Source: Escherichia sp. E4742
Lineage (GTDB): Bacteria; Pseudomonadota; Gammaproteobacteria; Enterobacterales; Enterobacteriaceae
Assembly: GCF_005843885.1 (NCBI RefSeq)
Contig: NZ_CP040443.1
Location: 620,001 to 684,000, forward strand
Direction: 5' to 3'
Length of the DNA stretch: 64,000 nt
Of this stretch, positions 12,409-22,123 are shown one piece after another. A model generated the notes under the pieces. The model did no database searches. It was not told the origin of the DNA and saw nothing but the letters and a program-made list of their open reading frames with translations. The position numbers were made by a program, and so were the translations under genes. How positions within the stretch are numbered: the first letter of the stretch is position 1; each line of letters begins with the position of its first letter.

Positions 12409-13530
12409 TTACTGGCGGCTATCGTTCGCCTGACGCAATAATACGCGGCTTTCATTCTGGAAGCGTTGTGCGTAATCGCCGAACCAATGCTCCACCTTGC
12501 GGAAGCTGTCAATAAACGCCTGCTTATCGCCCTGCTCCAGCAACTCAATCGCCTCACCAAAACGCTTATAGTAACGTTTGATCAACGCCAGATTACGTTC
12601 TGAAGACATAATAATGTCGGCATAAAGCTGCGGATCCTGGGCAAACAGTCGCCCGACCATCGCCAGCTCAAGACGATATATGGGCGAAGAGAGTGCCAGA
12701 AGCTGCTCAAGCTGAACATTTTCTTCTGCCAGATGCAGGCCATAAGCAAAAGTGGCAAAGTGGCGCAACGCCTGGATAAACGCCATATTCTGATCATGTT
12801 CGACGGCGCTAATGCGATGCAGTCGCGCGCCCCAGACCTGAATTTGTTCAAGAAACCATTGGTACGCTTCTGGCTGACGTCCATCACACCAGACCACGAC
12901 CTGCTTCGCCAGGCTGCCGCTATCCGGACCAAACATCGGGTGAAGCCCCAGCACTGGACCATCATGCGCCGCCAGCATGGCCTGTAACGGCCCATTTTTC
13001 ACTGATGCCAGATCGACCAGAATACAGTCTTGCGGTAAACGTGGTAATTTGGCGATGACCTGTTCAGTCACATGAATAGGCACGCTGACAATTACCATAC
13101 CGGCATCGGCAACAATCTCAGCCGCGCGATCCCAGTCATGTTGTTCAAGAATCCGCACCTGATAGCCAGACAGCGTAAGCATCTTCTCGAACAAGCGCCC
13201 CATCTGACCGCCGCCACCAACAATGACTACGGGACGTAGTGAAGGACAAAGCGTTTTAAACCCTTTGTCGTTTTCACTGGAGTAGGACTCACGCATTACC
13301 CGACGCAGAACATCTTCAATCAGATCTGGCGGCACGCCGAGGGCTTCCGCTTCAGCGCGCCGCGAGGCCAGCATCGATGCCTCGCGCTCCGGAACATAAA
13401 TGGGCAACCCAAAGCGACTTTTCACCTCGCCGACCTCGGCGACCAGTTCCAGACGCTTCGCTAATAACTTCAGCAGTTCTTTATCGACTTCATCAATTTG
13501 ATCGCGTAACGCGGTCAACTCAGCAACCAT
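12409..13530 (-). CDS. tyrA: Chorismate mutase T / prephenate dehydrogenase
   Basis: Bifunctional enzyme that makes 4-hydroxyphenylpyruvate for tyrosine synthesis. It is 373 residues long, the standard length. The N-terminal AroQ chorismate mutase domain (1-90) is followed by an NAD-binding dehydrogenase domain with the Rossmann glycine motif VIVGGGGQMGRLF near residue 102. It is the second gene of the aroF-tyrA operon, 10 bp after aroF, and is inhibited by tyrosine. The operon is TyrR-repressed through boxes upstream of aroF. Confidence 0.98.
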   Translation of the reverse strand: MVAELTALRDQIDEVDKELLKLLAKRLELVAEVGEVKSRFGLPIYVPEREASMLASRRAEAEALGVPPDLIEDVLRRVMRESYSSENDKGFKTLCPSLRPVVIVGGGGQMGRLFEKMLTLSGYQVRILEQHDWDRAAEIVADAGMVIVSVPIHVTEQVIAKLPRLPQDCILVDLASVKNGPLQAMLAAHDGPVLGLHPMFGPDSGSLAKQVVVWCDGRQPEAYQWFLEQIQVWGARLHRISAVEHDQNMAFIQALRHFATFAYGLHLAEENVQLEQLLALSSPIYRLELAMVGRLFAQDPQLYADIIMSSERNLALIKRYYKRFGEAIELLEQGDKQAFIDSFRKVEHWFGDYAQRFQNESRVLLRQANDSRQ

Positions 13531-13540
13531 AATAAACCTC

Positions 13541-14611
13541 TTAAGCCACGCGCGCCGTCAGCTGCCCGTTCAGATCCTGATGAATCTCACGCAGCAAGGC
13601 ATCGGTCATTTCCCAGCTTATGCAGGCATCTGTTACGGATACACCGTATTTCATTTCACTGCGCGGTTGCTCGGAAGACTGATTGCCTTCGTGGATGTTA
13701 CTTTCGATCATCAGACCAATAATTGAGCGATTGCCATCTTTAATTTGAGCAACCACGGATTCTGCCACCGCAGGCTGACGGCGATAATCTTTATTGGAAT
13801 TACCGTGGCTGCAATCTACCATCAGTGAGGGGCGCAGTCCCGCCTGTTCCATCTCTTTTTCACATTGCGCGACATCCGCAGGGCTGTAGTTCGGTGCTTT
13901 ACCGCCGCGCAGGATCACATGTCCGTCAGGATTACCCTGAGTTTGTAGCAGCGCCACCTGTCCTGCCTGATTAATACCAACAAAGCGATGCGGTTGTGCA
14001 GCGGCACGCATAGCATTGATTGCTGTCGCCAGACTGCCATCAGTGCCGTTTTTAAAACCAACCGGCATGGAAAGCCCGGATGCCATTTCACGGTGCGTTT
14101 GCGATTCCGTGGTACGAGCCCCAATTGCCGACCAACTAAACAGGTCACCCAAATATTGCGGGCTGTTTGGATCTAACGCTTCCGTCGCCAACGGTAATCC
14201 CATATCTACCAGTTCCAACAGCAACTTACGTGCAATCTTTAATCCTGTTTCAACATCAAAGGAGCCATCCATATGTGGATCGTTAATCAACCCTTTCCAG
14301 CCGACAGTAGTACGGGGCTTTTCAAAATAGACGCGCATCACCAAATAGAGGCTATCGCTGACCTCTGCGGCAAGGGCTTTAAATCGACGAGCATATTCCA
14401 GTGCAGTTTCAGGATCATGAATGGAACAAGGACCACACACCACCAGCAGCCGGGGATCGTGCCCGGCGATGATATCTGAAATAGTTTTACGCGAATCAGC
14501 AATCTGGGCCTCTTGTTGTCGGCTTAATGGAAAAGCTGCCTTCAACTGTTCCGGGGTCATCAGAACCTGTTCGTCGGTAATATGTACGTTGTTCAGCGCG
14601 TCTTTTTGCAT
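13541..14611 (-). CDS. aroF: DAHP synthase, tyrosine-sensitive
   Basis: First enzyme of the shikimate pathway, joining phosphoenolpyruvate and erythrose 4-phosphate. The 356-residue class I DAHP synthase shows the signature VVCGPCSIHDPETALEYA near residue 60 (Cys61 binds metal) and VDCSHGNSNKDYRRQP near residue 270. It is the Tyr-inhibited isozyme, as shown by its place ahead of tyrA. Transcription is repressed by TyrR, whose boxes lie at 14706-14775. Confidence 0.98.
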   Translation of the reverse strand: MQKDALNNVHITDEQVLMTPEQLKAAFPLSRQQEAQIADSRKTISDIIAGHDPRLLVVCGPCSIHDPETALEYARRFKALAAEVSDSLYLVMRVYFEKPRTTVGWKGLINDPHMDGSFDVETGLKIARKLLLELVDMGLPLATEALDPNSPQYLGDLFSWSAIGARTTESQTHREMASGLSMPVGFKNGTDGSLATAINAMRAAAQPHRFVGINQAGQVALLQTQGNPDGHVILRGGKAPNYSPADVAQCEKEMEQAGLRPSLMVDCSHGNSNKDYRRQPAVAESVVAQIKDGNRSIIGLMIESNIHEGNQSSEQPRSEMKYGVSVTDACISWEMTDALLREIHQDLNGQLTARVA

Positions 14612-14705
14612 GATGGCGATCCTGTTTATGCTCGTTTGCGATAGTTGATCCTCAGCGAGGATGACGCAACGATATCACAACGAGTAAAGATTTCAATCCA
14701 TATTT

Positions 14706-14723
14706 CGTAAATAATAGTTTACA
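14706..14723 (-). promoter_or_regulatory. TyrR box upstream of aroF
   Basis: CGTAAA-N6-TTTACA, one mismatch from the TyrR consensus TGTAAA-N6-TTTACA, about 95 bp upstream of the aroF start. TyrR with tyrosine represses aroF-tyrA. Confidence 0.75.
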
Positions 14724-14757
14724 GAAGCAATTCATATGCGTTTTAACCATCAATAAA

Positions 14758-14775
14758 TGTACAAATAAATTTACA
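14758..14775 (-). promoter_or_regulatory. second TyrR box upstream of aroF
   Basis: TGTACA-N6-TTTACA, also one mismatch from consensus. It is 52 bp, about five helical turns, from the first box, which would suit cooperative TyrR binding. It is also close upstream of yfiL on the other strand. Confidence 0.75.
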
Positions 14776-14822
14776 CACACAATAAAAACAATCCGCTATG
14801 CTTTGAAAAAGGAGAAAAAACA

Positions 14823-15185
14823 ATGAAACACTTTATCGCACCTTTGTTAGCTTTGGTTGTTAGCGGCTGTCAGATTGATCCCTATACTCACGCACCAACC
14901 TTGACCAGCACTGACTGGTATGATGTTGGTATGGAAGATGCGATATCAGGCGTTGCTATAAAAAATGACGATGCTTTTAACGATTCACAGGCTGATCGGG
15001 GGATATATCTTAAAGGATATGCCGAAGGGCAAAAGAAAACCTGCCAGGTCGATTTTACTTATGCCCGAGGGCTTTCCGGTAAAAGTTTCCCTGCCAGCTG
15101 CAACAATGTAGAAAATGCCAGCCAATTGCATGAAGTATGGCAAAAAGGAGCTGATGAAAATGCCCGCACGATGAGACTTAATTAA
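14823..15185 (+). CDS. yfiL: YfiL, putative lipoprotein (DUF2799)
   Basis: A 120-residue predicted lipoprotein of unknown function. The N-terminus MKHFIAPLLALVVSGC ends in the lipobox VSGC (Cys16). The mature part contains WYDVGMEDAISG and GYAEGQKKTC, which match the repeated YxxGxxDAxxG style of DUF2799 proteins. A strong AAAGGAGAA precedes the ATG. It stands alone between aroF (divergent) and yfiR. Confidence 0.88.
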   Translation: MKHFIAPLLALVVSGCQIDPYTHAPTLTSTDWYDVGMEDAISGVAIKNDDAFNDSQADRGIYLKGYAEGQKKTCQVDFTYARGLSGKSFPASCNNVENASQLHEVWQKGADENARTMRLN

Positions 15186-15335
15186 TTTAAATCCCACCAC
15201 AAAATTAATCATAAGATTTAACTTATTCGATTTTTAATTCTCTTCTGGATGACGACTACACAAAAGAATGATATTTTAATGAACATTCTGAAAAATTTTC
15301 GATGCGTTTCGAGCGAAGATGGTGAGGATCCCTGA

Positions 15336-15854
15336 ATGCGCTTTTCTCACCTACTGTTCTTACTGCTGCTATTCCTTCTGGCAGGCGCGCCATTACTCGC
15401 TCAGGAAACCACTGACGTTGCGAAAAATGTGCGTTTAATGGTTTCCGGTATCGTAAGCTACACTCGCTGGCCGACGGTATCTGGCCCGCCAAGACTATGT
15501 ATTTTTTCATCTTCACGATTTAGCACCGCCCTGCAAGAGAAAGGTGCGACGCCTTTACCTTATCTGCCTGTCATCGTTAACAACAAACAAGAGGCGATGA
15601 TTTCAGGCTGCAATGGTTTTTATTTTGGCAGCGAGTCACCGACATTCCAGACAGAATTAATCGAACAATATCCGTCTAAGGCGTTATTATTAATTGCCGA
15701 ACAAAATACCGAGTGCATTATTGGCAGCGCATTTTGTCTGGTCATCAACAATAATAACGTCAGGTTTGCCGTAAACCTGGATGCCTTATCGCGTAGTGGT
15801 GTTAAGGTCAACCCGGATGTCTTAATGCTCGCACGGAAGAAAAACGATGGATAA
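15336..15854 (+). CDS. yfiR: YfiR, periplasmic inhibitor of DgcN
   Basis: Periplasmic protein (YfiR/DUF4154 family) that binds and silences the diguanylate cyclase DgcN under non-stress conditions; reducing stress or misfolding releases it. The 172-residue protein has a cleavable signal (hydrophobic stretch about 6-20, LAGAPLLAQ). Several Cys residues are visible in the mature part. The family is known to use disulphides. The start follows GTGAGG. It overlaps the dgcN start by 8 bp, so the pair is coupled. Confidence 0.93.
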   Translation: MRFSHLLFLLLLFLLAGAPLLAQETTDVAKNVRLMVSGIVSYTRWPTVSGPPRLCIFSSSRFSTALQEKGATPLPYLPVIVNNKQEAMISGCNGFYFGSESPTFQTELIEQYPSKALLLIAEQNTECIIGSAFCLVINNNNVRFAVNLDALSRSGVKVNPDVLMLARKKNDG

Positions 15855-17070
15855 CGATAATTCTCTTCATAAGCGCCCCACGTTTAAAAGAGCATTACGC
15901 AACATCAGCATGACTAGCATATTTATCACTATGACGCTGATCTGGCTGCTGCTTTCCGTGACGTCAGTACTAACCCTGAAACAATACGCGCAAAAAAACC
16001 TGGCACTAACCGCTGCAACAATGACTTACAGCCTGGAAGCTGCGGTCGTTTTTGCCGATGGTCCTGCAGCAACAGAAACTCTGGCCGCACTAGGTCAGCA
16101 AGGCCAATTTTCAACCGCAGAAGTGCGTGATAATCAGCAAAACATTATTGCTTCCTGGCACTACACTGCCAGAGAACCGGGAGATACCTTCAGTAATTTC
16201 ATTAGCCACTGGCTCTTTCCGGCTCCCGTCATTCAACCAATTCGCCACAATGGCGAAACCATTGGCGAAGTGCAGTTAACCGCACGCGACAGCTCAATTA
16301 GCCATTTTATCTGGTTTTCACTCGCTGTCCTGACTGCATGTATTCTGCTGGCATCAGGCATCGCGATTACCCTCACCCGCCATTTGCACAATGGTCTGGT
16401 TGAAGCGTTAAAAAACATCACCGATGTCGTACATGATGTGCGTTCCAACCGCAATTTTTCCCGACGAGTTTCGGAAGAACGTATCGCAGAGTTTCACCGC
16501 TTCGCTCTCGACTTCAACAGTCTGCTAGATGAAATGGAAGAGTGGCAGCTTCGTTTACAGGCCAAAAATGCGCAGCTTCTACGTACCGCGCTACATGACC
16601 CATTAACCGGGCTGGCTAACCGCGCAGCGTTTCGTAGCGGCATCAACACGTTGATGAACAGTTCCGATGCCCGAAAAACGTCGGCATTACTGTTTCTTGA
16701 TGGCGATAATTTCAAATATATCAATGATACCTGGGGTCATGCGACGGGAGATCAGGTCTTGATTGAAGTGGCAAAACGATTAGCTGAATTTGGTGGGCTG
16801 CGACATCAGGCATACCGCATTGGCGGCGATGAATTCGCTATGGTCCTCTATGGCGTGCAGTCGGAATCTGAAGTGCAGCGGATTTGCACGGCACTGACGC
16901 AAATTTTTAATCGACCATTCGATCTTAATAATGGCCATCAAACCACTATGACATTAAGCATTGGTTACGCGATGACCATTGAGCACGTCTCCGCCGAAAA
17001 ATTACAAGAGCTGGCCGACCATAATATGTATCAGGCCAAACACCAGCGCGCTAAAAAGCTGGTGAAATAA
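15847..17070 (+). CDS. dgcN: DgcN (YfiN), membrane diguanylate cyclase
   Basis: Makes cyclic di-GMP and, after envelope stress, also moves to the division site and halts division. The 407 residues contain a first transmembrane helix (about 25-47), a periplasmic PAS-like region, a second helix (about 155-177), a HAMP segment, and a C-terminal GGDEF domain with the intact motif IGGDEFAMV near residue 328. The motif and the preceding DGDNFKYINDTWGH are complete, so the enzyme should be active. It lies between its inhibitor yfiR and yfiB. Confidence 0.95.
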   Translation: MDNDNSLHKRPTFKRALRNISMTSIFITMTLIWLLLSVTSVLTLKQYAQKNLALTAATMTYSLEAAVVFADGPAATETLAALGQQGQFSTAEVRDNQQNIIASWHYTAREPGDTFSNFISHWLFPAPVIQPIRHNGETIGEVQLTARDSSISHFIWFSLAVLTACILLASGIAITLTRHLHNGLVEALKNITDVVHDVRSNRNFSRRVSEERIAEFHRFALDFNSLLDEMEEWQLRLQAKNAQLLRTALHDPLTGLANRAAFRSGINTLMNSSDARKTSALLFLDGDNFKYINDTWGHATGDQVLIEVAKRLAEFGGLRHQAYRIGGDEFAMVLYGVQSESEVQRICTALTQIFNRPFDLNNGHQTTMTLSIGYAMTIEHVSAEKLQELADHNMYQAKHQRAKKLVK

Positions 17071-17085
17071 CAAGGAAATATCTAC

Positions 17086-17568
17086 ATGATAAAGCAACTG
17101 GTAGTTCCCCTGATGTTCTCTTCACTGATACTGACTGGCTGCCAGTCACCACAAGGGAAGTTTACTCCAGAACAAGTCGCCGCTATGCAGTCTTATGGTT
17201 TTACTGAATCCGCTGGCGACTGGTCGCTGGGCTTATCTGATACCATTCTGTTTGCTAAAAATGACTACAAACTGCTCCCGGAAAGTCAGCAACAGATCCA
17301 GACCATGGCCGCAAAACTGACCTCCACGGGCTTAACCCATGCCCGTATGGATGGACATACCGACAATTACGGCGAGGACAGTTACAACGAAGCTTTATCG
17401 CTGAAGCGGGCAAATGTCGTCGCCGATGCGTGGGCAGAAGGTGGACAAATTCCTCGCAGCAATCTCACCACTCAGGGCTTAGGGAAAAAATACCCCATCG
17501 CCAGTAACAAGACCGCACAGGGTCGCGCCGAGAACCGTCGCGTCGCTGTGGTGATCAGTGCACCGTAA
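17086..17568 (+). CDS. yfiB: YfiB, OmpA-like outer-membrane lipoprotein
   Basis: Third member of the YfiBNR system; the lipoprotein is thought to draw YfiR to the outer membrane and so free DgcN. It has 160 residues with a lipobox LTGC (Cys19) and a C-terminal OmpA peptidoglycan-binding domain (about 50-158) showing the signature MDGHTDNYGEDSYNEALSLKRA. It begins 15 bp after dgcN. Confidence 0.94.
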   Translation: MIKQLVVPLMFSSLILTGCQSPQGKFTPEQVAAMQSYGFTESAGDWSLGLSDTILFAKNDYKLLPESQQQIQTMAAKLTSTGLTHARMDGHTDNYGEDSYNEALSLKRANVVADAWAEGGQIPRSNLTTQGLGKKYPIASNKTAQGRAENRRVAVVISAP

Positions 17569-17584
17569 ACGCAATTTCAATAAA

Positions 17585-17618
17585 TAAAAAAAGGGCCAGC
17601 CAATTGGCCAGCCCTTCT
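17585..17618 (-). terminator. terminator of rpsP-rimM-trmD-rplS
   Basis: On the minus strand a stem GGGCTGGCC-AATT-GGCTGGCCC, which includes two G-T pairs, is followed by seven T. It lies 27 bp after rplS. The reverse complement has an imperfect stem and may also end yfiB transcripts. Confidence 0.8.
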
Positions 17619-17644
17619 TAACAGGATGTCGCTTAAGCGAAATC

Positions 17645-17995
<351 letters not shown>

Positions 17996-18033
17996 TTAAT
18001 CTCTTATCCTGGGTAAACTGATATCTCGGGGGC

Positions 18034-18801
18034 TTACGCCATCCCATCATGTTTATGTTGCTGTTGTGCGTGTTCCGTTTTGAACTCCGCCAGCAACCTT
18101 GCTTGCTCTTCAGTCAGAGCCAGGTTTTCCAGAAGTTCAGGTCTTCTAAGCCAGGTACGGCCCAGCGACTGTTTCAAACGCCAGCGACGTATCTCGGCAT
18201 GGTTGCCCGACAGTAACACTGACGGAACTTCCATCCCTTCTAACACCTCAGGCCGCGTATAGTGCGGGCAATCCAGCAATCCTTCAGCAAAGGAATCTTC
18301 CGTTGCTGAGGCTTCATGTCCCAATACTCCCGGAATAAACCGGGAAACCGAGTCAATCAGCGTCATTGCTGGTAACTCACCACCACTGAGAACGTAATCG
18401 CCGATTGACCATTCTTCGTCAATTTCGGTTTGGATCACGCGCTCATCTATACCTTCGTAGCGACCGCACACCAGAATCAATTTTTGATTCGTTGCCAGTT
18501 CGCTGACGCCCGCTTGATCAAGCTTGCGTCCCTGTGGTGACAGATATATCACCTTTGCGCCTTCACCCGCCGCGGCTTTTGCTGCATGAATGGCGTCCCG
18601 CAAGGGTTGCACCATCATTAACATCCCCGGTCCGCCGCCGTAAGGACGATCGTCCACGGTACGGTGCCGGTCATGCGTGAAGTCGCGAGGACTCCAGCTC
18701 TGGATGCTCAGCAGGCCATTTTTAACTGCCCGGCCAGTTACCCCGTAATCGGTAATTGCGCGGAACATTTCAGGAAACAGGCTAATTATGCCAATCCACA
18801 T
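18034..18801 (-). CDS. trmD: tRNA (guanine-N1-)-methyltransferase TrmD
   Basis: Methylates G37 of tRNAs that carry G at position 36, using S-adenosylmethionine, and prevents +1 frameshifts. The 255 residues form an N-terminal SPOUT fold with the trefoil-knot motifs LVCGRYEGIDERV (near 110) and SIGDYVLSGGELPAM (near 130), then a C-terminal tRNA-binding domain. Third gene of the operon, starting 30 bp after rimM. Confidence 0.98.
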   Translation of the reverse strand: MWIGIISLFPEMFRAITDYGVTGRAVKNGLLSIQSWSPRDFTHDRHRTVDDRPYGGGPGMLMMVQPLRDAIHAAKAAAGEGAKVIYLSPQGRKLDQAGVSELATNQKLILVCGRYEGIDERVIQTEIDEEWSIGDYVLSGGELPAMTLIDSVSRFIPGVLGHEASATEDSFAEGLLDCPHYTRPEVLEGMEVPSVLLSGNHAEIRRWRLKQSLGRTWLRRPELLENLALTEEQARLLAEFKTEHAQQQHKHDGMA

Positions 18802-18831
18802 AGCGCCGTCTTTTACCGTTTATCCGGTGGT

Positions 18832-19380
18832 TTAAAAACCAGGATCCCAATCTACTTCGATTGAACGAGTAGTGAGATCGACTTTCTTGATAACCTGCCC
18901 ATCGAGGAACGGTACGAGACGTTCCTTGATACCAAACGCATCTTTCAGGTTTGCCTTAATGACGAGAACGTCATTAGATCCGGTTTCCATCATATCGACG
19001 ACTTTACCGAGATCGTAGCCTTCAGTGGTTACTACCTGGCAGCCCATCAGGTCTTTCCAGTAGTAGTCACCCTCTTCAAGCTGAGGCAGTTGCGATGAAT
19101 CCACGACAATTTCACAATTCGTCAGCAGGTTCGCCGCATCACGATCGTCAACGCCTTTCAGCTTGATGATCATGTCCTGATTGTGGTGCTTCCAGCTTTC
19201 CAGCTGGACTTGCTGCCACTGACCCGCCTTCTGGATAAACCAAGGCTGATAGTCAAAAATGCTTTCGGCGTCTTCGGTGGAAGAAAACACTCTGAGCCAC
19301 CCACGAATACCGTAAGACGAACCCATTTTTCCCAAAACGATGGGATCAACAGGTGCTTGCGCGGTGAGTTGTTTGCTCAT
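18832..19380 (-). CDS. rimM: Ribosome maturation factor RimM
   Basis: Helps mature the head of the 30S subunit, binding S19. The 182-residue protein has the RimM N-domain ([17 protein letters not shown]) and a C-terminal PRC barrel ([13 protein letters not shown]). The start MSKQLTAQ was chosen because it gives the family length; an ATG three codons upstream is also in frame. It lies 18 bp after rpsP. Confidence 0.97.
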
Positions 19381-19398
19381 CATGACCACCGTGACAGA

Positions 19399-19725
<327 letters not shown>

Positions 19726-19783
19726 TTACTGATTTCTGGAGAAAATGCAATCAGCAGTTAATAACTCTGTCGCATAAGGTCAT

Positions 19784-21145
19784 TTAGCGACCAGGAAATC
19801 CCGGCGGCATCATCCCTTTCATGCTTCTCATCATCTTCGCCATTCCGCCCTTCTTCATTTTCTTCATCATGCGCTGCATGTCGTCGAACTGCTTCAGAAG
19901 GCGGTTAACATCCTGCACCTGCATACCGCAACCGGCAGCGATACGACGCTTACGCGAACCTTTGATGATTTCTGGCTTAGCGCGCTCTTTCATCGTCATC
20001 GAGTTGATGATGGCTTCCATACGCACCAGCACTTTATCGTCCATCTGCGACTTGACGTTATCCGGGATCTGCCCCATGCCCGGCAGCTTGCCCATTAGGC
20101 TGGCCATGCCGCCCATATTTTTCATCTGGCGCAGCTGCTCAAGGAAGTCGTTGAGATCGAAGCCGTCGCCTTTTTTCAGCTTGCTGGCTAATTTCTCAGC
20201 CTGCGCGCGGTCAACTTTGCTTTCGATATCTTCGATCAGCGACAGAACATCGCCCATGCCGAGAATACGGGAAGCGATACGGTCCGGGTGGAACGGCTCC
20301 AGCGCCTCTGTTTTCTCGCCAACACCGAGGAACTTGATAGGCTTGCCGGTAATATGGCGAATAGAAAGCGCCGCACCGCCACGCGCATCACCGTCCACTT
20401 TGGTCAACACTACGCCGGTAAGCGGTAACGCTTCATTGAACGCTTTTGCCGTATTGGCCGCATCCTGACCGGTCATAGCGTCAACCACAAACAGGGTTTC
20501 AACCGGATTAATCGAAGCGTGGACTTGTTTGATCTCGTCCATCATCGCTTCATCAACGTGCAGACGACCAGCGGTATCCACCAGCAGCACGTCGTAGAAT
20601 TTCAGTTTGGCTTCTTTCAGCGCCGCGTTAACGATATCTACCGGCTTCTGACCAACATCTGAAGGGAAGAAATCAACGCCCACCTGCTCTGCCAGCGTCT
20701 CAAGCTGTTTGATTGCCGCCGGACGATAAACGTCGGCAGAAACCACCAGCACTTTCTTCTTGTGCTTCTCGCGCAGGAACTTACCGAGTTTGCCCACGCT
20801 GGTTGTTTTACCGGCACCTTGCAGGCCCGCCATCAGCACGACCGCAGGCGGTTGCGCAGCCAGGTTCAGGGTCTGGTTCTCTTCGCCCATCGCCGCAACC
20901 AGTTCGTTACGGACGATTTTGACGAACTCCTGCCCCGGCGTCAGGCTCTTATTAACTTCATGACCAACCGCTTTCTCTTTTACGCGATTGATAAACTCAC
21001 GCACTACCGGCAGAGCGACGTCCGCCTCCAGCAGCGCCATGCGCACTTCGCGCAGCGTATCTTTTACGTTGTCTTCAGTGAGGCGTCCACGGCCACTGAT
21101 ATTGCGCAGCGTGCGCGACAAACGATCGGTTAAATTATCAAACAT
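19784..21145 (-). CDS. ffh: Ffh, signal recognition particle protein
   Basis: Ffh binds 4.5S RNA and signal sequences of nascent inner-membrane proteins and delivers them to FtsY. The 453 residues show the N domain (1-90), the G domain with P-loop GLQGAGKTTS near 107, DTAGR near 190 and TKVDGDARGG near 248, and the methionine-rich M domain (about 300-453, MMKKMKKGGMAKMMRSMKGMM). It is separated from rpsP by 136 bp and divergent from ypjD. Confidence 0.98.
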   Translation of the reverse strand: MFDNLTDRLSRTLRNISGRGRLTEDNVKDTLREVRMALLEADVALPVVREFINRVKEKAVGHEVNKSLTPGQEFVKIVRNELVAAMGEENQTLNLAAQPPAVVLMAGLQGAGKTTSVGKLGKFLREKHKKKVLVVSADVYRPAAIKQLETLAEQVGVDFFPSDVGQKPVDIVNAALKEAKLKFYDVLLVDTAGRLHVDEAMMDEIKQVHASINPVETLFVVDAMTGQDAANTAKAFNEALPLTGVVLTKVDGDARGGAALSIRHITGKPIKFLGVGEKTEALEPFHPDRIASRILGMGDVLSLIEDIESKVDRAQAEKLASKLKKGDGFDLNDFLEQLRQMKNMGGMASLMGKLPGMGQIPDNVKSQMDDKVLVRMEAIINSMTMKERAKPEIIKGSRKRRIAAGCGMQVQDVNRLLKQFDDMQRMMKKMKKGGMAKMMRSMKGMMPPGFPGR

Positions 21146-21311
21146 TGTCTCTCGCCTGGGGTGGAAACGGTTGGCCGCAATCGCGACACATCATCTGTAT
21201 TTTGCCGCAGTATAACATGAAGGCGTCTTTGTTGTTATGCAACGGTTGGAGCAGCGTTCACCTGACGCTATACTGCTTCTCTTTCTTATTGCTCAAACTG
21301 TCGACATTACT

Positions 21312-22103
21312 ATGCCCGTTTTTGCTCTGCTCGCGCTTGTCGCCTACTCCGTCAGTCTTGCGCTGATTGTTCCCGGTCTGCTGCAAAAAAACGGCGGCTG
21401 GCGGCGCATGGCTATTATTTCTGCGGTCATCGCGCTGGTCTGCCACGCTATCGCTCTTGAAGCCCGCATTTTGCCAGGCGGCGATAGCGGACAAAACCTC
21501 AGCCTGCTGAACGTTGGTTCATTGGTCAGTTTGATGATTTGTACGGTAATGACCATTGTGGCTTCTCGCAATCGTGGCTGGTTGCTGCTACCCATTGTCT
21601 ATGCATTTGCGCTTATCAACCTGGCGCTGGCGACCTTCATGCCCAATGAATACATCACCCATCTGGAAGCCACGCCTGGGATGCTGGTGCACATTGGCTT
21701 ATCGCTCTTTTCCTACGCCACGCTGATAATTGCCGCCCTGTACGCGTTGCAACTGGCATGGATTGATTACCAACTGAAGAATAAAAAGTTGGCATTCAGT
21801 CAGGAAATGCCGCCATTGATGAGTATCGAGCGAAAAATGTTCCACATTACGCAGATTGGCGTGGTGCTGTTAACGCTTACTCTTTGCACTGGCCTGTTCT
21901 ACATGCACAACTTATTTAGCATGGAAAATATCGACAAGGCTGTGCTCTCTATCGTGGCGTGGTTTGTCTATATTGTGCTGCTGTGGGGACATTATCATGA
22001 AGGATGGCGTGGACGCCGCGTCGTCTGGTTTAACGTTGCGGGTGCAGTCATTCTGACACTGGCCTACTTCGGCAGTCGAATTGTCCAGCAGTTAATCAGC
22101 TAA
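21312..22103 (+). CDS. ypjD: YpjD, CcsA/cytochrome c assembly-like inner-membrane protein
   Basis: A 263-residue protein with about eight hydrophobic segments, of the cytochrome c assembly (CcmC/CcsA-like) family. The haem-handling WWD-type motif is not obvious, so I do not assign haem transport. The ATG at 21312 (MPVFALLAL) was chosen because it starts directly at the first membrane helix and gives the family length; an ATG 25 codons upstream in the same frame lies in non-conserved sequence. It is followed after 20 bp by corB. Confidence 0.88.
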   Translation: MPVFALLALVAYSVSLALIVPGLLQKNGGWRRMAIISAVIALVCHAIALEARILPGGDSGQNLSLLNVGSLVSLMICTVMTIVASRNRGWLLLPIVYAFALINLALATFMPNEYITHLEATPGMLVHIGLSLFSYATLIIAALYALQLAWIDYQLKNKKLAFSQEMPPLMSIERKMFHITQIGVVLLTLTLCTGLFYMHNLFSMENIDKAVLSIVAWFVYIVLLWGHYHEGWRGRRVVWFNVAGAVILTLAYFGSRIVQQLIS

Positions 22104-22123
22104 ACCCAGAAAAGGAGTTTCCC